Assembly (NCBI GenBank): GCA_026182355.1 | Contig: JAPFBL010000578.1 | Coordinates: 62,001-126,000 of the forward strand | DNA: 64,000 nt | DNA from: Hermatobates lingyangjiaoensis | Taxonomy: Eukaryota > Arthropoda > Insecta > Hemiptera > Hermatobatidae | Direction of reading: 5' to 3' | In this document: in pieces, positions 1 through 11,179 of the stretch | How the letters are laid out: every line of letters begins with the position of its first letter | Position numbering within the stretch: position 1 is the stretch's first letter | Program-made: the position numbers and the translations under genes | Notes under the pieces: generated by a model | Databases searched by the model: none | Seen by the model: only the letters and a program-made list of their open reading frames with translations | What the model was told of the DNA's origin: nothing

Positions 1-94
1 TACTCTCCTGATGACGAACAACAGTTCGAAATATTGAATTCTGTAAGTTTTCCTTGTATTCTCTTTTCTGTGTCGTGCTTTGTGTAATTTAAAA
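1..94 (+). repeat. PLE terminal-repeat fragment with hammerhead-like motif (family A1)
   Basis: The window opens inside this repeat. CTGATGA lies at 8-14, stem II arms at 16-19 and 24-27, GAA at 28-30, self-complementary ATAT at 31-34, and the predicted cleavage base at 35. GTAAGT follows at 43-48. Stem I is weak here, with only two clear pairs. The same unit recurs inverted at 5644-5790 and in plus orientation at 14697-14815. It ends in (TA)n at about 95-112. Confidence 0.7.
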
Positions 95-113
95 ATATAT
101 ATATATATATATA

Positions 114-500
114 GGTGTGTTCTCTAATCGGGAACGTTTTGGTTAAGAATAAGCCAACGTTTCGGTTTTATTTAAAACCTTTTTCATAGGCCTACAAACA
201 AAGGATAATAAGAAATCACATATCACATATCAACATCAAACATATACACAATATGAAAATGGATTGTTACAACTTATGAATATTACAAGCAGAAACTCAA
301 AAGGGACTAAATAAACCAAATTTCACTAAAACTCAGCACAACACTCCAGAATAAATATTACTTAAATTAGTAATATCATTTCTATGATCAATCGAACTGA
401 CATGGCAACGAGAGTTTGATTTTTTATATTGGAAAATTGACCGAAACCCGATTAGAGAACACACTTATTCTATCAAACGGTCGATATATTATTGAATCTG
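114..500. repeat. Repeat with 18-nt terminal inverted repeats and decayed hammerhead-like motif (family L)
   Basis: The 18 bases at 115-132 are the exact reverse complement of 447-464. On the minus strand 153-193 reads as a damaged version of the ribozyme plan: a broken CTGATGA, a GGTTTT/AAAACC stem II, GAA, ACGT, then T. The right part (about 410-497) is repeated at 25133-25232. (TA)n lies on both sides. No coding potential was seen. Confidence 0.5.
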
Positions 501-518
501 TTTTATATATATATATAT

Positions 519-765
519 CAATGATCAAACCACAATAAGAAATGGGAAAACAAGACTAAGATCTTTCAACCGTAACAAGCGGTCTTCGTCAGAGTCAAAA
601 ACCCAACTGAACACTAGATGCAGAAAACATCTGGTGAGGAGTTGAGAAGAGTGGGAGGGAAGAGTGGTATTTTAAAAGGGTGAAAGCACAGGAAAGGACT
701 AATGTCCAGAAAGGGATGTTTGGGGAAACAAAGGAGTACAGTAAGAAAAAGTAAAAAACTATCCG
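519..765 (-). repeat. PLE 3' untranslated region and terminal repeat (family B)
   Basis: Read on the minus strand, this follows directly from the broken PLE coding region at 766-1741 and ends with the family B hammerhead-like motif and a GTTTGATCATTGAT end next to (TA)n. It ties family B to the PLE lineage carried by that fragment. Confidence 0.65.
554..596 (-). ncRNA. Hammerhead-like ribozyme motif, family B
   Basis: On the minus strand: stem I GACT/AGTC (4 bp), CTGACGA, two unpaired bases, stem II ACCG/CGGT, GAA, self-complementary AGATCT, T as the cleavage base, then AGTC. This is the layout of a minimal type I hammerhead with a very short stem III. Activity is not shown. The spacing before stem II is not canonical. 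Confidence 0.6.
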
Positions 766-1741
766 CTAGCTGTCAACCCTCTTTGAAGAGGCTATTGCCC
801 TCGTGACGAAAGTATCAAGTTTGAAGAGACCGTTACTAATGTTTATAATATTAGATCTATTAAATTTAATTAGAGACGATTCAATAATATTTCTTAACAA
901 CATTGATTTTTCATAGGTAATAAATTTAGCTCCTGTCCAATCAATATGATGATTTTCATTTTTTATATGCAAGAATAAGCACTACTGTTTTCCTGTCTAC
1001 TTACGTTATATTGGTGTTGTTTTACACGTGTCTTTAATGATTTACCAGTTTGACCAATATAAACTTTATGACAATTTTTGCACGGAATTTTATAAATACC
1101 AGCGGACTCCAATTCGCTTGGAGAGTTTTTTATTAACATATTACCCACGTTATTACGATTAGAAAACACTATATTAAAATCAAGTTGTTTGTCTAATCTT
1201 GGAAGGGGGTCCAATGATTCGTGGTATGGCAAAACTATAGAATTTGATAATAAAAGGGGCTCTTTTGAAGTACATTAGAAAAAGTTTTTTTAGCACCCTT
1301 CAAAGCTAAATCGATATAAGAAGAGGGGTATTTTAATGAAAGGGCAATTGACCTAATGTTATTAATCTCTTCTTTAAGAAATTCAGGAGAGGAAACTCTT
1401 AAAGCTCTCAAAAACATATTTCTAAAAACAGAAATTTTAACATTTTTTGGATGCGATGAATAAAAATGAACGTATGCAAGTACATTCGTAGGTTTTCTAT
1501 ATACACTAAAGCGTAACTCATTAGGTAACCTATGGATCAGGACATCTAAGAAGGGCAAATTACCACTTATTTCTTCTTCCATTGTGAATTTGATTGTCGG
1601 CACTAATGAATTCAATTTTGTTAGGAAATCAACTTTATTTAAAGATTTGGGACAAATGCAAAGAATATCGTCAACATATCTATACCATTTAACATTTTTG
1701 GGCAAAATTGAGCTTAACATTTTACTCTCAAAAAACTCCAT
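766..1741 (-). pseudogene. Penelope-like element: 3' part of RT plus GIY-YIG endonuclease, frameshifted
   Basis: Three minus-strand frames together form the C-terminal half of a PLE protein. 1741-1235 carries the RT catalytic YVDDIL, then NLPFLDV and SVYRKPTN typical of PLE RT thumb sequence. 1232-963 carries GIYKIPC and VYIGQTGKSLKTR, the GIY-YIG endonuclease core. 972-766 carries HIDWTGAKFI and LLRNIIESSLI, the endonuclease C-terminus. The joins near 1233 and 967 each change frame, so the copy is dead. Fingers and RT motifs A and B are missing: the element is cut at about 1741. It is followed by a terminal-repeat end in the opposite orientation (1748-1793), a foldback-like 5' end. Its 3' part matches the more decayed copy at 19380-20660. 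Confidence 0.9.
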
Positions 1742-1747
1742 ATATAA

Positions 1748-1823
1748 ATTACTGATTCATTGATTGTTGTTTCACGTGTTTATGTGAAATCTTTATATAT
1801 ATATATATGTATATATATATATA
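1748..1823 (+). repeat. Family B terminal-repeat end plus (TA)n, inverted relative to the PLE at 766-1741
   Basis: The ATTGATTGTTGTTTCACGTG end, known here from complete family B units, stands in plus orientation directly against the 5' truncation of the minus-strand PLE. It runs into (TA)n. Confidence 0.6.
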
Positions 1824-1829
1824 GCCTAA

Positions 1830-2340
1830 ACTACATTTAGCATTTCTGGAAAATATTTCAGATAAATTTGCAATAAAAATATATTTCTGTGTATACAAAA
1901 TTGATTTCACCTTAAATGCATGCTTAAGACAGGAACGTATTAAAGAGCAGGGACGCTATAAGAGGTTGGCACGCGTGCTGAATACATTTTTTAAAACTCT
2001 ATACCAGACTGACTGGGTTAAACGATTTTTGAAAAAGCCGATGTAAAGACACCAAGTCGGGGAATAAGTTATCACCACTTGAAAATCCAATCTTCTCCTA
2101 TACCAAATCACCTTGTATTCCTCATCAAGTCAAATATTCAAAAAGTAATATATCCTGACGATAAATAGCATCATTTGTTATCTTCAATACTGAATTTTAT
2201 ATATCCTTGCAATATTGTACTAAATTATATTCACCTTGTTTCGTTCTGCTTTCATAATACATCAGATGAATGACAAAGCAATACCTGTTGTTCTTATATT
2301 TTATAGATAGGCAAAAACTTAAACGTTTCACGAAGACAAC
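1830..2340. other. Unassigned AT-rich sequence
   Basis: No open frame, repeat family or splice-bounded exon recognised. Confidence 0.5.
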
Positions 2341-2344
2341 ATGT

Positions 2345-2402
2345 AAATTACACAGAGATCTGACTTCAATATTTTATTCTTCGCCGTTGTCAGGGGTAGA
2401 AA
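2345..2402 (-). repeat. Decayed family A hammerhead-like repeat
   Basis: The minus strand reads CTGACAAC, a short hairpin, AAAATATTGAAGT, aligning with the family A core near 5544-5575. Several core bases are lost. Confidence 0.4.
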
Positions 2403-2597
2403 TGGACTTCCTAGCCATTTGAGAAACCAGACAGACATAGAGTTTTCATAATACTATTAGAATCGAGCACTGGAAATATAAGCAAAAATAAACGAAGGCA
2501 AGAGAAACATAAAAAATAATAGAAAAAAAGAAATAAACTATAAACATTATTTCTTTTCATTTAGTTTTATTTAATTTTTTCCATATAATATATATAT

Positions 2598-2711
2598 GGT
2601 CAAACCACAAAATGAAATGGGAAAACAAGACTTCCCAAAACAAGTAGTCTTGTTTTCCCATTTCTTATTGTGGTTTGATCATTGATTGTTATTTCACGTG
2701 TTTATGTGAAA

Positions 2712-2716
<5 letters not shown>
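2598..2716. repeat. Short family B foldback
   Basis: A minus-oriented end (2598-2632) faces a plus-oriented end (2651-2716) with about 18 bases between them. The ribozyme core is deleted. (TA)n follows at 2716-2754. Confidence 0.7.
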
Positions 2717-2756
<40 letters not shown>

Positions 2757-2757
<1 letters not shown>

Positions 2758-5272
2758 AAGTCCCAAATTTTTAAGTCCTATCAATAAATCTCTGCTACAT
2801 GCCCAAAAAATACTTCTCAAAAAACGTTCCCAAAATTACAAAAAATTATCTAAACTCTACTGCTCCTATTTATCCCTTGGCATTAGTCTTCCTTTTCAAG
2901 TCCCTTTCCTCCCATATCAGAATTTTTCATCTGCTCCCAATCACCAGTTTCCATACGGAGTTCCATCTACGACTCCCTCTTTCAATTCCCGAGACTGTCC
3001 ACCTACCTTTGGACAGCCTTCTTTCTGTGATAACCCTACTGCACCTCTTCGCAGCAATAATATTTGTAACCTTTCCTCTCGTACTCTTTCTGGCAATGAA
3101 ATTAGTCTCCTATCCAAAGGTCTCTCTTTTAGCCCAGTTCCTAAAGTTAGCCATATTAAAGTTCTAGAAGAACTTCAAATGTTTGTTAGATCACTAAGAT
3201 GGCAGTTCTTCTGGAAATCCCGAGGTAATAATTCTGACGGCACCACTCCCAAACTCCATACCTCACTCACCCCCTTCAAACCCCTTTCTCCTCTTGAACC
3301 ACGAACTCTTCCCGCGTCCCACCCCCTTGAACTATACATTACCTCCATCCTCCGTAAAATTTCTGACCCTGTTTTTCTTAAATCCCTTAATCCTCGTGAC
3401 AATTTCACTTTTTCAGAAAGATCTGCCATCAAGAGTTTGAAATGTGATAGCTCCATTATGATTATGCCTGCTGATAAGGGCTCGACAGTTGTGCTTATGG
3501 ACCGCTGTACTTACAACAATGAAGCCATGAGACAACTGTCCGACTCCTCCTTTTATCGGCCTCTTACTTCTGACCCCACCTCTGACTTTCTTTCTGAACT
3601 TAGGACCTTGCTCAATAACAGTGCCCGAGCTGAGGGCCTCTCCTCTGATGACATCAACATACTTATCCCTTCCTGTCCCCGAATTCCTATTTTCTATCTA
3701 TTACCCAAAATCCATAAACCGTTTCAAATGCCCACCTCACCTCCCCCCGGAAGACCCATAGTGTCTAGCTATGGGTGTTTGACCGAAAGGCTATCAGCTT
3801 TCGTGGACTATTTCCTTCAACCCCTTGTCAGCTGTCAACCCTCCTTCTGTAAGGACACCTTCCACTTCCTTCAACTTCTTAATAATCTCTCTCTCCCCAC
3901 CTCCCTCGATCATCCTCTACTCATGGTTACCATGGACGTTACCTCTCTTTACACTAACATCGATCACGAAGAGGGCTTAGACTCTCTTCGTTACTTCTTA
4001 AACTGCAGACCTTCTCCTCACACCCCTTCTACTAATTTCCTCACAAAACTGGCTCTTTTTGTCCTAACACGTAATGTCTTTCGGTTTGATGGTAGTTTGT
4101 ACATCCAAACCAGAGGCACCGCGATGGGCACTATCATGGCACCTTCTTTTGCCAACCTTTTTATGTCCAAATTAGAGCAGTCTTTCCTTTCCAGTCGTCA
4201 ACTTCTCCCCCTTTTCTACACCCGGTATATTGACGACATTTTTCTAATCTGGCCCCATGGTAAGCATGAGCTAGACCTTTTCCTAGAGTCCTTTCAGAAC
4301 TTTTCCTCCACTATTTCCTTCACCCATCAGATATCCAACAGTTCCCTCTCCTTCTTAGATGTTGATGTCACCCTTAAAGACGGTTCATTTTCCACTTCTG
4401 TTCATTTAAAAGCCACTAACTCTCAGCAATACCTCCATTATAACAGTTGTCACCCTTCACATATAAAGAAAGCTAGCCCTAGATCCCTATCAATTAGAAT
4501 CCATAAAATTTGCAATTCCATTAATAGTAGAACCCAACAAATTAATCTATTAAAAGAAAAATTTATTGAACGAGGATACCCTCGTAATATAATCAACAGT
4601 TCCGTCGTTCCTGCTGAGAGTATTCACCGCCCTACAGCTAGAAGGGATCGTAGAATTACTACTCCCTTCATTTCTACTTTTTTCCCAGGCTCCCACAGGC
4701 TCGGCGCTGTTATTAGGGAGTTCTTTCCTATACTTTCTTCTTCTTCGTCTACTTCTCCTATTTTCAGTCAGTCCCCTACTTTCTCCTACCGTAGACCTTC
4801 CAACCTGAAATCCATTTTTACCCATATTTCCAACAGCCCCTGTGCTAGCAGAGGGATGAAGCGATGTGAACGCCGTAACTGCCAAACCTGTCCCCTAATT
4901 AACTCCAGTCCTTACTTTACTTCCCCTCTCAGTAACGACTCCTATCCTGTTCCTTCTGATACATCTTGCACTTCCTGTAACTGCGTTTACCGTTTGGAGT
5001 GTACTCGATGTGATGCTTTTTACGTTGGCTTGGCTTCAACCAAGCTGAGCCTGCGTATGAACAATCACAGGGCGTCCGTTGGTCAGCGCAGAGACCTACC
5101 CATAGCTATCCATGCTAATTCCCATGACCTCCCTTTCAATGATTGTTTCAGGGTACAAATCCTCAAACAAATCCCCGAGTCTAATCCCCATGTCACCCTT
5201 AGAGCTTCCGAAGAGGCATTCATATGCCTCCTTGGGGCTCGTTCTCCTCCTGGTCTCAACCTGTACCGTTAA
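2757..5272 (+). CDS. Penelope-like element RT plus GIY-YIG endonuclease, uninterrupted frame
   Basis: The frame is open from 2675 to the stop at 5270-5272. Codons before 2757 only translate a neighbouring repeat and (TA)n, so the element proper begins near 2757. RT motif A (TMDVTSLYTNI, Asp about 3935), motif B (QTRGTAMGTIMAPSFANLF, about 4106-4160) and motif C (YIDDIF, 4226-4243) are all present. A linker Cys cluster (C-x4-C-x2-C, from 4865) precedes the endonuclease, whose GIY and YIG positions read CVY (4982-4990) and YVG (5021-5029), followed by Arg, Glu and a final GLN. The product is a self-contained retrotransposon enzyme that nicks DNA and reverse-transcribes its RNA. There is no in-frame ATG before 3179, so the copy is probably 5'-truncated, or an upstream exon or non-ATG start is used. 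Base composition is clearly richer in C and G than its surroundings, which suggests a recent insertion. This lineage is distant from the one at 766-1741. Confidence 0.9.
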
Positions 5273-5425
5273 TTATTTTTTATTTTATTTTATTATTATT
5301 ATTATTATTATTTTTATTTTTATTATTATTATTTTATTATTATTATTATTTTATTATTATTATTTATTTTTTATTATTATTATTTCGTATTTTATATATT
5401 TTTTATCTTGTTTTCTAAATAAATA
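5273..5425. repeat. (TTA)n-rich A/T tract after the PLE stop codon
   Basis: Irregular TTA and TTTA repeats form a simple-sequence segment at the start of the PLE 3' region. Confidence 0.85.
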
Positions 5426-5429
5426 TTGG

Positions 5430-5620
5430 AAGGATTTCTATTTTTCCTCTCCTCCGCTGGGGAGCAGCATTGCGGTGGTTCCACGAGTTACTCTGGAGGC
5501 CAGTAGTAGTTTGCTTCTCAACGCGAGTACTTCGCACTTCTTCCCGATGACGACGGATGTCGAAATATCGAAGTGAGTTCTGTAGTGTCTTTCTGTGTTC
5601 TTTTCTATGTGTTAAAGTGT
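5430..5620 (+). repeat. PLE 3' region / terminal repeat with family A hammerhead-like motif
   Basis: This GC-richer block follows the intact PLE frame and ends in (TA)n at about 5621-5643. The motif is CTTC, C(C/T)GATGA (5544-5550, C in place of T at the second base), one unpaired C, stem II GAC/GTC, GAA (5562-5564), ATAT, C, then GAAG. GTGAGT overlaps the 3' side of stem I. Related units lie at 34525-34690 and 55490-55625, so family A appears to be the ribozyme of the intact element. Confidence 0.7.
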
Positions 5621-5643
5621 ATATATATATATATATATATATA

Positions 5644-5792
5644 ACTTTAAATTACACAAAGCACGACACAGAAAAGAGAATAAAAAGAACACTTACAGAA
5701 TTCAATATTTCGAACTGTTGTTCGTCATCAGGAGAGTAGACTAGAAGAGAGGACGAAGTGAGAGAGATCTCCTCACGTCGAAGAGCGGAGCG
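5644..5792 (-). repeat. Family A1 terminal repeat, inverted
   Basis: Minus-strand copy of the repeat at 1-94: CTGATGA, GAAC/GTTC stem II, GAA, ATAT, T, then GTAAGT. It is separated from the preceding family A unit only by (TA)n. Confidence 0.7.
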
Positions 5793-5814
5793 CGAATATA
5801 TATATATAAAGATG

Positions 5815-5995
5815 TCAGTGTAAACATATGAAATAAATAACAATGTCTAGACGCAGTAAGAAATCCTGAAATTTGACTAAGTTCATTCAACCAAAACAAC
5901 TGGTGTTCGTCAAACTGATTTCGTAACTCTGACGAGGAGTAATTTTTTTTGTTGAATCAGATTAGTCTAAATTCCAAATTTCAAATTATTTTTTA
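5815..5995. repeat. Decayed family B foldback
   Basis: A minus-oriented arm (about 5845-5915) and a plus-oriented arm (about 5925-5990) carry degenerate family B sequence, including CTCTGACGA followed later by GTTGAA and TTAGTC. Confidence 0.55.
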
Positions 5996-7083
5996 AAAGT
6001 TATACAGGGAGGGAGATTTTACAGTACTTATGTGATATAAAAATCAAAGTAAATTGCAGCAAGTAATTCAGAAATTGAACTAAAATATTTGATTACCCAG
6101 ATTTATCCAGGCTTTGTTCTCTTTTCTTACCTTTTGCTCTGTTTAAAATACTTCTTTTGTCTTTCTCTCTACCCAATACTACACTAGATGTCTGACTTCT
6201 CTAGTTCCAGTTAAAGTATTTTATTTAAAAAAAAAACTTTATAATATTATGTATTATAATGCATTATATAGAATTACACTCGTAATATAAAATATAATAA
6301 TATAGAGTAATAATGTATTAATATAAAATACACTTTTACTCTTATGTTTATTTATGTTGTATTAGATTAAGTGTTGTACAACAAACACGACTACAGTTTT
6401 TTCTATTTTAGTGTTTCTCAAATTAAACCGCCCAATTGTCTTATAATATAAAACAACCTACCAACTAAGAAACTTACGGGGGAATAAAATTATATTTTTT
6501 ATAAAAAGAGATCATTAGATATAAATGATTGTTAAAAATAAACTGAAAGTTTAAAAAGTTATGTCAAGTAACTAGAGAAAAGGAAATGATACTAATGAAA
6601 ATAGTTAATAATAACTTTTCAAGACTGATGTAAGTGGCTTTTTAAATCATTTCTCTAATAAATTCAAAAATATTTATTTGGTTTTTTTTTCAAATGACTA
6701 CATTTGAGCTGTCACTTTTAACACTGCTCTAAGAGAAGAAAATATTGCTTATTTATTAATTAGTCTAATTTTAAATTAACTAATAAACTCCGATAATTAT
6801 CTAGATTATTAATTATTTTGAGATACAGTAATCTGTAGAATAACATTTTTATAAACTTTCTTTTTTAAAAAATGTTATTTTTCTGTATTTTTTTTAATTA
6901 GTAATTAAAATTATTTGTAAGCTAAACTTAAAAATGTGCGTCATGAAGAATTAGCATTCAGTGAAATGTCATTTGAACAGGAAATTATACAGGATACTAT
7001 AATGAGGAGTATATAGTGACGAATACAATACCTTACAAGAATACATTTAGCTGTATAGTGATACTTTTTCTTTTATTCACGAT
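5996..7083. other. Unassigned AT-rich sequence
   Basis: Many stop codons in all frames. No repeat family recognised. Confidence 0.5.
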
Positions 7084-7432
7084 GGTCAGGTTACCTCATT
7101 GGTTAACGTACTCGCATGTGGACTGGTAGGTCCGAGGTTCGATACCCATCTGGCTCTCGATTTATTCACGTGTTAGTTGAATAAATCTGAGAACGTCGCC
7201 CCTCAAAGGACATTAAATATGTACAATGTTAAGTATTCATTAAAGATCCCTACTCTAAATACACTTGAGTTGGGCAAAATTTAAGGACTCTCAATGTAGA
7301 ATAAACAGGTAATGTGGCTTGCCCATTACTAAAATGTGTGCCAAATAATAAATGAGCCACAATTTCCACCCCTAGAACCAGCACTAAAAACTGAAAGCCT
7401 TTATAAGTGTGGGGGTTTGAAAACAAACAAAC
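7084..7432 (+). mobile_element. tRNA-derived SINE, tail type beta
   Basis: The tRNA-like head (about 7084-7156) has a pol III B-box-like GGTTCGATACC. The body carries the TTTATTCAC/GTTGAATAAA hairpin region and TTAAAGATCCCTACT. After GGACTCTCAATGTAGAAT the tail differs from the common type and matches the minus-strand copy at 17715-18121. It ends in a CAAACAAA-like tail. Confidence 0.8.
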
Positions 7433-7439
7433 ATTTTTT

Positions 7440-8043
7440 TATTCCTCCGTCAATAACAAGAGTTATACATTTATCTCAAATTGGATGTCCAAAAAAATTT
7501 AACGCCAATCAACTTTATGACTTTAAAACAAATTTATGAGAGTTTTAAACCCAGAACTCTCAAACTGATGAAGTAGCCTTTCTGTCTTTGGTACAAAGAA
7601 AAGGCTTTTGTTTGACTTGAATTTTCAAGAAAACAAAGTTATTCCTTCCAAACATAAAAATAAATATTAAGAGCAACATATAAAGGTGGATGGTTACCAA
7701 GCAATTAAATATTAGATATGTTGTTTAATTATATATAAGCAATTAAAAAAAATAAGTACGAGTTATTCATTGTTCATGTTAAGATATTTTAACAGAAAAA
7801 TTAGAACAAAAATTGCTTACTAAAGAAGTTAAAACGTGTGAATGTGAAGATAAAGATAAAATTTTGTTTGAAGCATATGATGAATATTTAAAAAATATAG
7901 CAGCAGAATAGAGAGGAGGAAAAGAATGGATTAACGCAAGCTATACATTTTTTAAAATATCGAAGTAGAGTATTAATGTAAAATTCAGAATGAAATGACA
8001 GATTTCCATAAAATATTTTGAAAAATTGATCAACTAAGCATTT
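7440..8043. other. Unassigned AT-rich sequence
   Basis: Nothing assignable. A short frame near 7800-7910 encodes an acidic peptide with no recognisable family. Confidence 0.4.
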
Positions 8044-8455
8044 AGGGGCTAGAGTAGCCCAGTGGCTTACGTGCTCCCCTGTGGTTTATTTAATTTATTT
8101 AGTTAATTAAACCGTTTCCTTTAATTTATATATATATATATATAAATATTGATAAAAGTATCAACCGTGGAATAGAAACAAAACTATAGTTTATCGGGAC
8201 TCGGTGAGTGCTGTCCTCGATTTATTCACGCGGGAGGTGAATAAAACTGAACACGTCGTCCCTCGGAGAAGATGTTAAGCCGTCGCTCCCAAGCCTGTAC
8301 AATGTCAGGTACTCGTTAAAGATCCCTACTCGAAATGCAATTGAGTTAAGCAAAATGTAGGACTCTCAATGTAGAATCTCTAGAATCACCAATCAAACAA
8401 AAAGCCGGTAAACGCCTGACGTTATCACCCACTGGTTGATCGGTTTAAACAATAA
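8044..8455 (+). mobile_element. tRNA-derived SINE, tail type alpha, interrupted in the head
   Basis: The first half of the head (8044-8084) is separated from the body (8212-8455) by about 127 bases containing (TA)n, which replace the B-box half. The body and the alpha tail, ending GATCGGTTTAAACAATAAA, are well kept. Confidence 0.8.
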
Positions 8456-10076
8456 ATAAACAAACTTAAAAAGTCATGATAAGAATATTAATTATATAAT
8501 GATCATAGTTTATAATATTAAGTATCAAATGTTATACTTTTAGTATTGTATTTCTCTAAATTGAATTATTTTCTAAGTAATGACAATATTGTACTAAAAT
8601 TGTTCATATTTTTATAATTTGCAAATGAATACCTGTAATATATGTAAGGGGACAGGTGAAAAATAAACTCCCTGATTTAGAGGTTACCCAAATCAGGAAA
8701 ACCAAAAAAATGATAAAAACAAAATAAAAATAGCAATGTTTATATTTGAAATGTTCAAATGTTTAGAATAGCAATAAACTACGTTTTTTGTTTAAGTATT
8801 ATAATGTTGGAGTGTAAACGGTTACTTGCTATTAATCCAGATAAATGGACAAACTACTTTTTGTCACGCAAATAAAAGTCTGCACTTGTAGCTTTGACAT
8901 GCATTTCTCAATTTCCTAAACATTTGCAGAACCAATGGCACTATAACTTAAAAAGTCCTTTACATATTTTGCCTTAAATTCTTTCTAATGACTGATTTGC
9001 ATCGTAGTGAGCCTGTGCTGAGTTGTTAGTTGCACGATACCTATATGTTTTCTTTTTGTTTCATTCGTGCATAAAATTAGAATATTTTCTGACAATTATA
9101 AAGATACCTGCGTTGTTTAATCGGTACGTTCTCTATACCATTACACTCTGTAATATCTTAGTTCTTTATTTTTACATGGAAACAAGTAAATTCGCAATTT
9201 AAATATTTTTATACTTGAAATACTGTCACACTTATTTCTGAGTGGTTCATAAATATGAAAATTTGTAGGTCTAGGGATGGCTTTCTATTTTAACAACAGC
9301 CTCTATGATAGATGTGGTGTACTCTCTGGTAGCAAGAATCGAATAAATGATACAAAATATTAGTCAAAATGCAAATCATTATAATCCAGTCAAATAACAC
9401 AAAATAATAAACAAAACCAAGTAAAAAGCTTAAAATGAGATATATATTATTAATAAAAAATATTTACATTTAATATAATCCAAATTTATCTCTTTGGATA
9501 TTAAACATTTTACAGGATACTCGTAAATGACGACCTTCTGGAGAGGGATGTATGAAACTGAGTCATTTTTTTGATTTATTTTTTTCCTCAATTTTACAAT
9601 AAGAAATGAACCTACTTTAAATTACCTTCATATAGTATCAAAACTTTTCTTATTTAATTACAAAATTTAAAATGTTTGTTAGGACTTTAACGAAAATCTA
9701 AGTAGGTTTATTAACTAAGGCTTAAGTATATCTACCTAGGTTTAATAATGGTCAGAATAGTTTTGTATATGTTTGTAAGGAAGGCGAAGTGTTGGGTGAT
9801 TTGCTACTTTGCGGGTTGCTGACCGGCCATTGCTGCTTGTTGACCTCCCTATCCTGTATACTCCCTCCAACACCTAGTTCCAGGCCCTTTCTAGTTCTCC
9901 CGTGACATTCAATTACTCTTTAGATTTATACATATTGCGTACCATTAACTAATAGTATATAACGTAAACCTGACAAAAACCCCGTAATCCTTGCGTTTCA
10001 GTTTCATTCAATATTAATTAAAATTGCATTTATTCGTAACTTATGCAACTTGTTATAGTATATAATTTAATCATAT
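8456..10076. other. Unassigned AT-rich sequence
   Basis: No gene recognised. A slightly GC-richer patch at about 9780-9910 has no long frame and no family that I recognise. Confidence 0.45.
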
Positions 10077-10292
10077 TAGGGAGTTTCAAAAAATTATTAC
10101 TCCACACAAAAAAAGTTTACTTTGAAAACTAAAACGCATTTCAATCACTTAGTGTTCTTCTTCAGATTTACATCTAATTTTGTATATTTTTTATATGTAA
10201 ATCGGAAGAAGAACGCTAAATTTCAAAACGCGTTGTTACTTTTGATATTAAACTTTTTTGTGTGGAGATGTATTTTTTTGAAATTCCCCAAT
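10077..10292. repeat. Family K foldback with hammerhead-like motifs
   Basis: Inverted arms (about 10079-10170 and 10190-10292) are separated by about 20 bases. The minus-strand motif reads CTGAAGA, A, an AACACT/AGTG-like stem, GAA, then ATGCGT; the plus-strand arm ends in AACGCGTTGTTAC. The outer ends carry CTCCACA/TGTGGAG. Related units are at 33811-33985 and 35095-35275. Confidence 0.65.
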
Positions 10293-10662
10293 AAAATTAC
10301 ATTAATTTAAACTCAGTTTTAGTGGTTTTTTTTTGCCTAAATATTGTTGACTGAAATCTCCGATAAACTCACTTTAGATAACACCCTAATCTCAAAATCC
10401 CAATAGCAGAACAGTTATAAGAGTGAAGTGTATCAGCACAGTGTTGCTATATTAGTCTTTCTAGGGCCAAAAAACTCAAACTTGGCCTCTTTTAAAACCG
10501 CTTGGTTTTTTATTCTTAAAATTGTCTTTTTTTTTACCTTTTATTAGTTTTAAAACCAATAAAACAGTTTTAGTCACATTATTTAACAACAAATAACTTT
10601 ATTCTCTTCATAAATCTGGCATTAACTGAAAACTCAACACCTTCTATTCCTGGGTAACATGT

Positions 10663-11178
10663 ATGAAACATGATTTGTTTGAAGTTGGTTATTTTAATCA
10701 GTTTAAAGCTCAAAAAAGCCTGAAAATAGAAAAGAGTTATAAAAGAGCTGAATTATGGTTAGCTGTATCTGTAGTTTGTCATTGTTCCATATTAGCTATT
10801 GATCATATTGGAGAAATAATTAAAGAGGAAGGGAAATGCAGTACTCTCCGTAGAATCAAATTACATAAGAGTAGGTGTTCACAATTATTAAACTATGTTG
10901 TTTGTTCTGCCCTCCGAAATAATTTAAAATATAGTGGTACAGATAAGAAATTTATATTTTTCATCAACGAGTCAACATTTCAATTAATGAGGATATGTTT
11001 GTCATCGTAAGATATTTAAAAATATCTACTGACAATCCTAAAATCGAAACTGTATTTTTATCACTAGCTCACGTTTCATTAGCAATTGCATAATGTATTT
11101 ACCATATTTTGGTAAAATAATTGTGCAAATACGAATTAAATTTGCATCTGATTTTCAAGATGAACCAGCAGTGATCAA
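10663..11178 (+). pseudogene. hAT-superfamily transposase fragment
   Basis: The first frame (10663-11010) encodes KRAELWLAVSVV, ILAIDHIGEIIKE, IKLHKSRCSQLL and FFINESTF. This aligns from memory with the KAELKLA, DHLVELIKE, TKCTALI and DESTD series of hAT transposases of vertebrate-like ZBED/ZMYM-related type. The catalytic Asp of DESTD is Asn here. After the stop, another frame from about 10994 continues as MFVIVRYLKIST and FLSLAHVSLAIA, the expected next segment, and a FASD-like block follows near 11145. The zinc-finger N-terminus and the C-terminal dimerisation part were not found. It is an old, frameshifted, non-functional copy. Confidence 0.7.
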
Positions 11179-11179
11179 C

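Noticed and set aside
2799..3456. Other frames inside the PLE coding region (plus 2799, minus 3175, minus 4550)
   Set aside because: They overlap the RT/endonuclease frame, which carries all recognisable motifs.
5224..5418. Frames rich in Phe, Tyr and Ile after the PLE stop
   Set aside because: They are translations of a (TTA)n tract.
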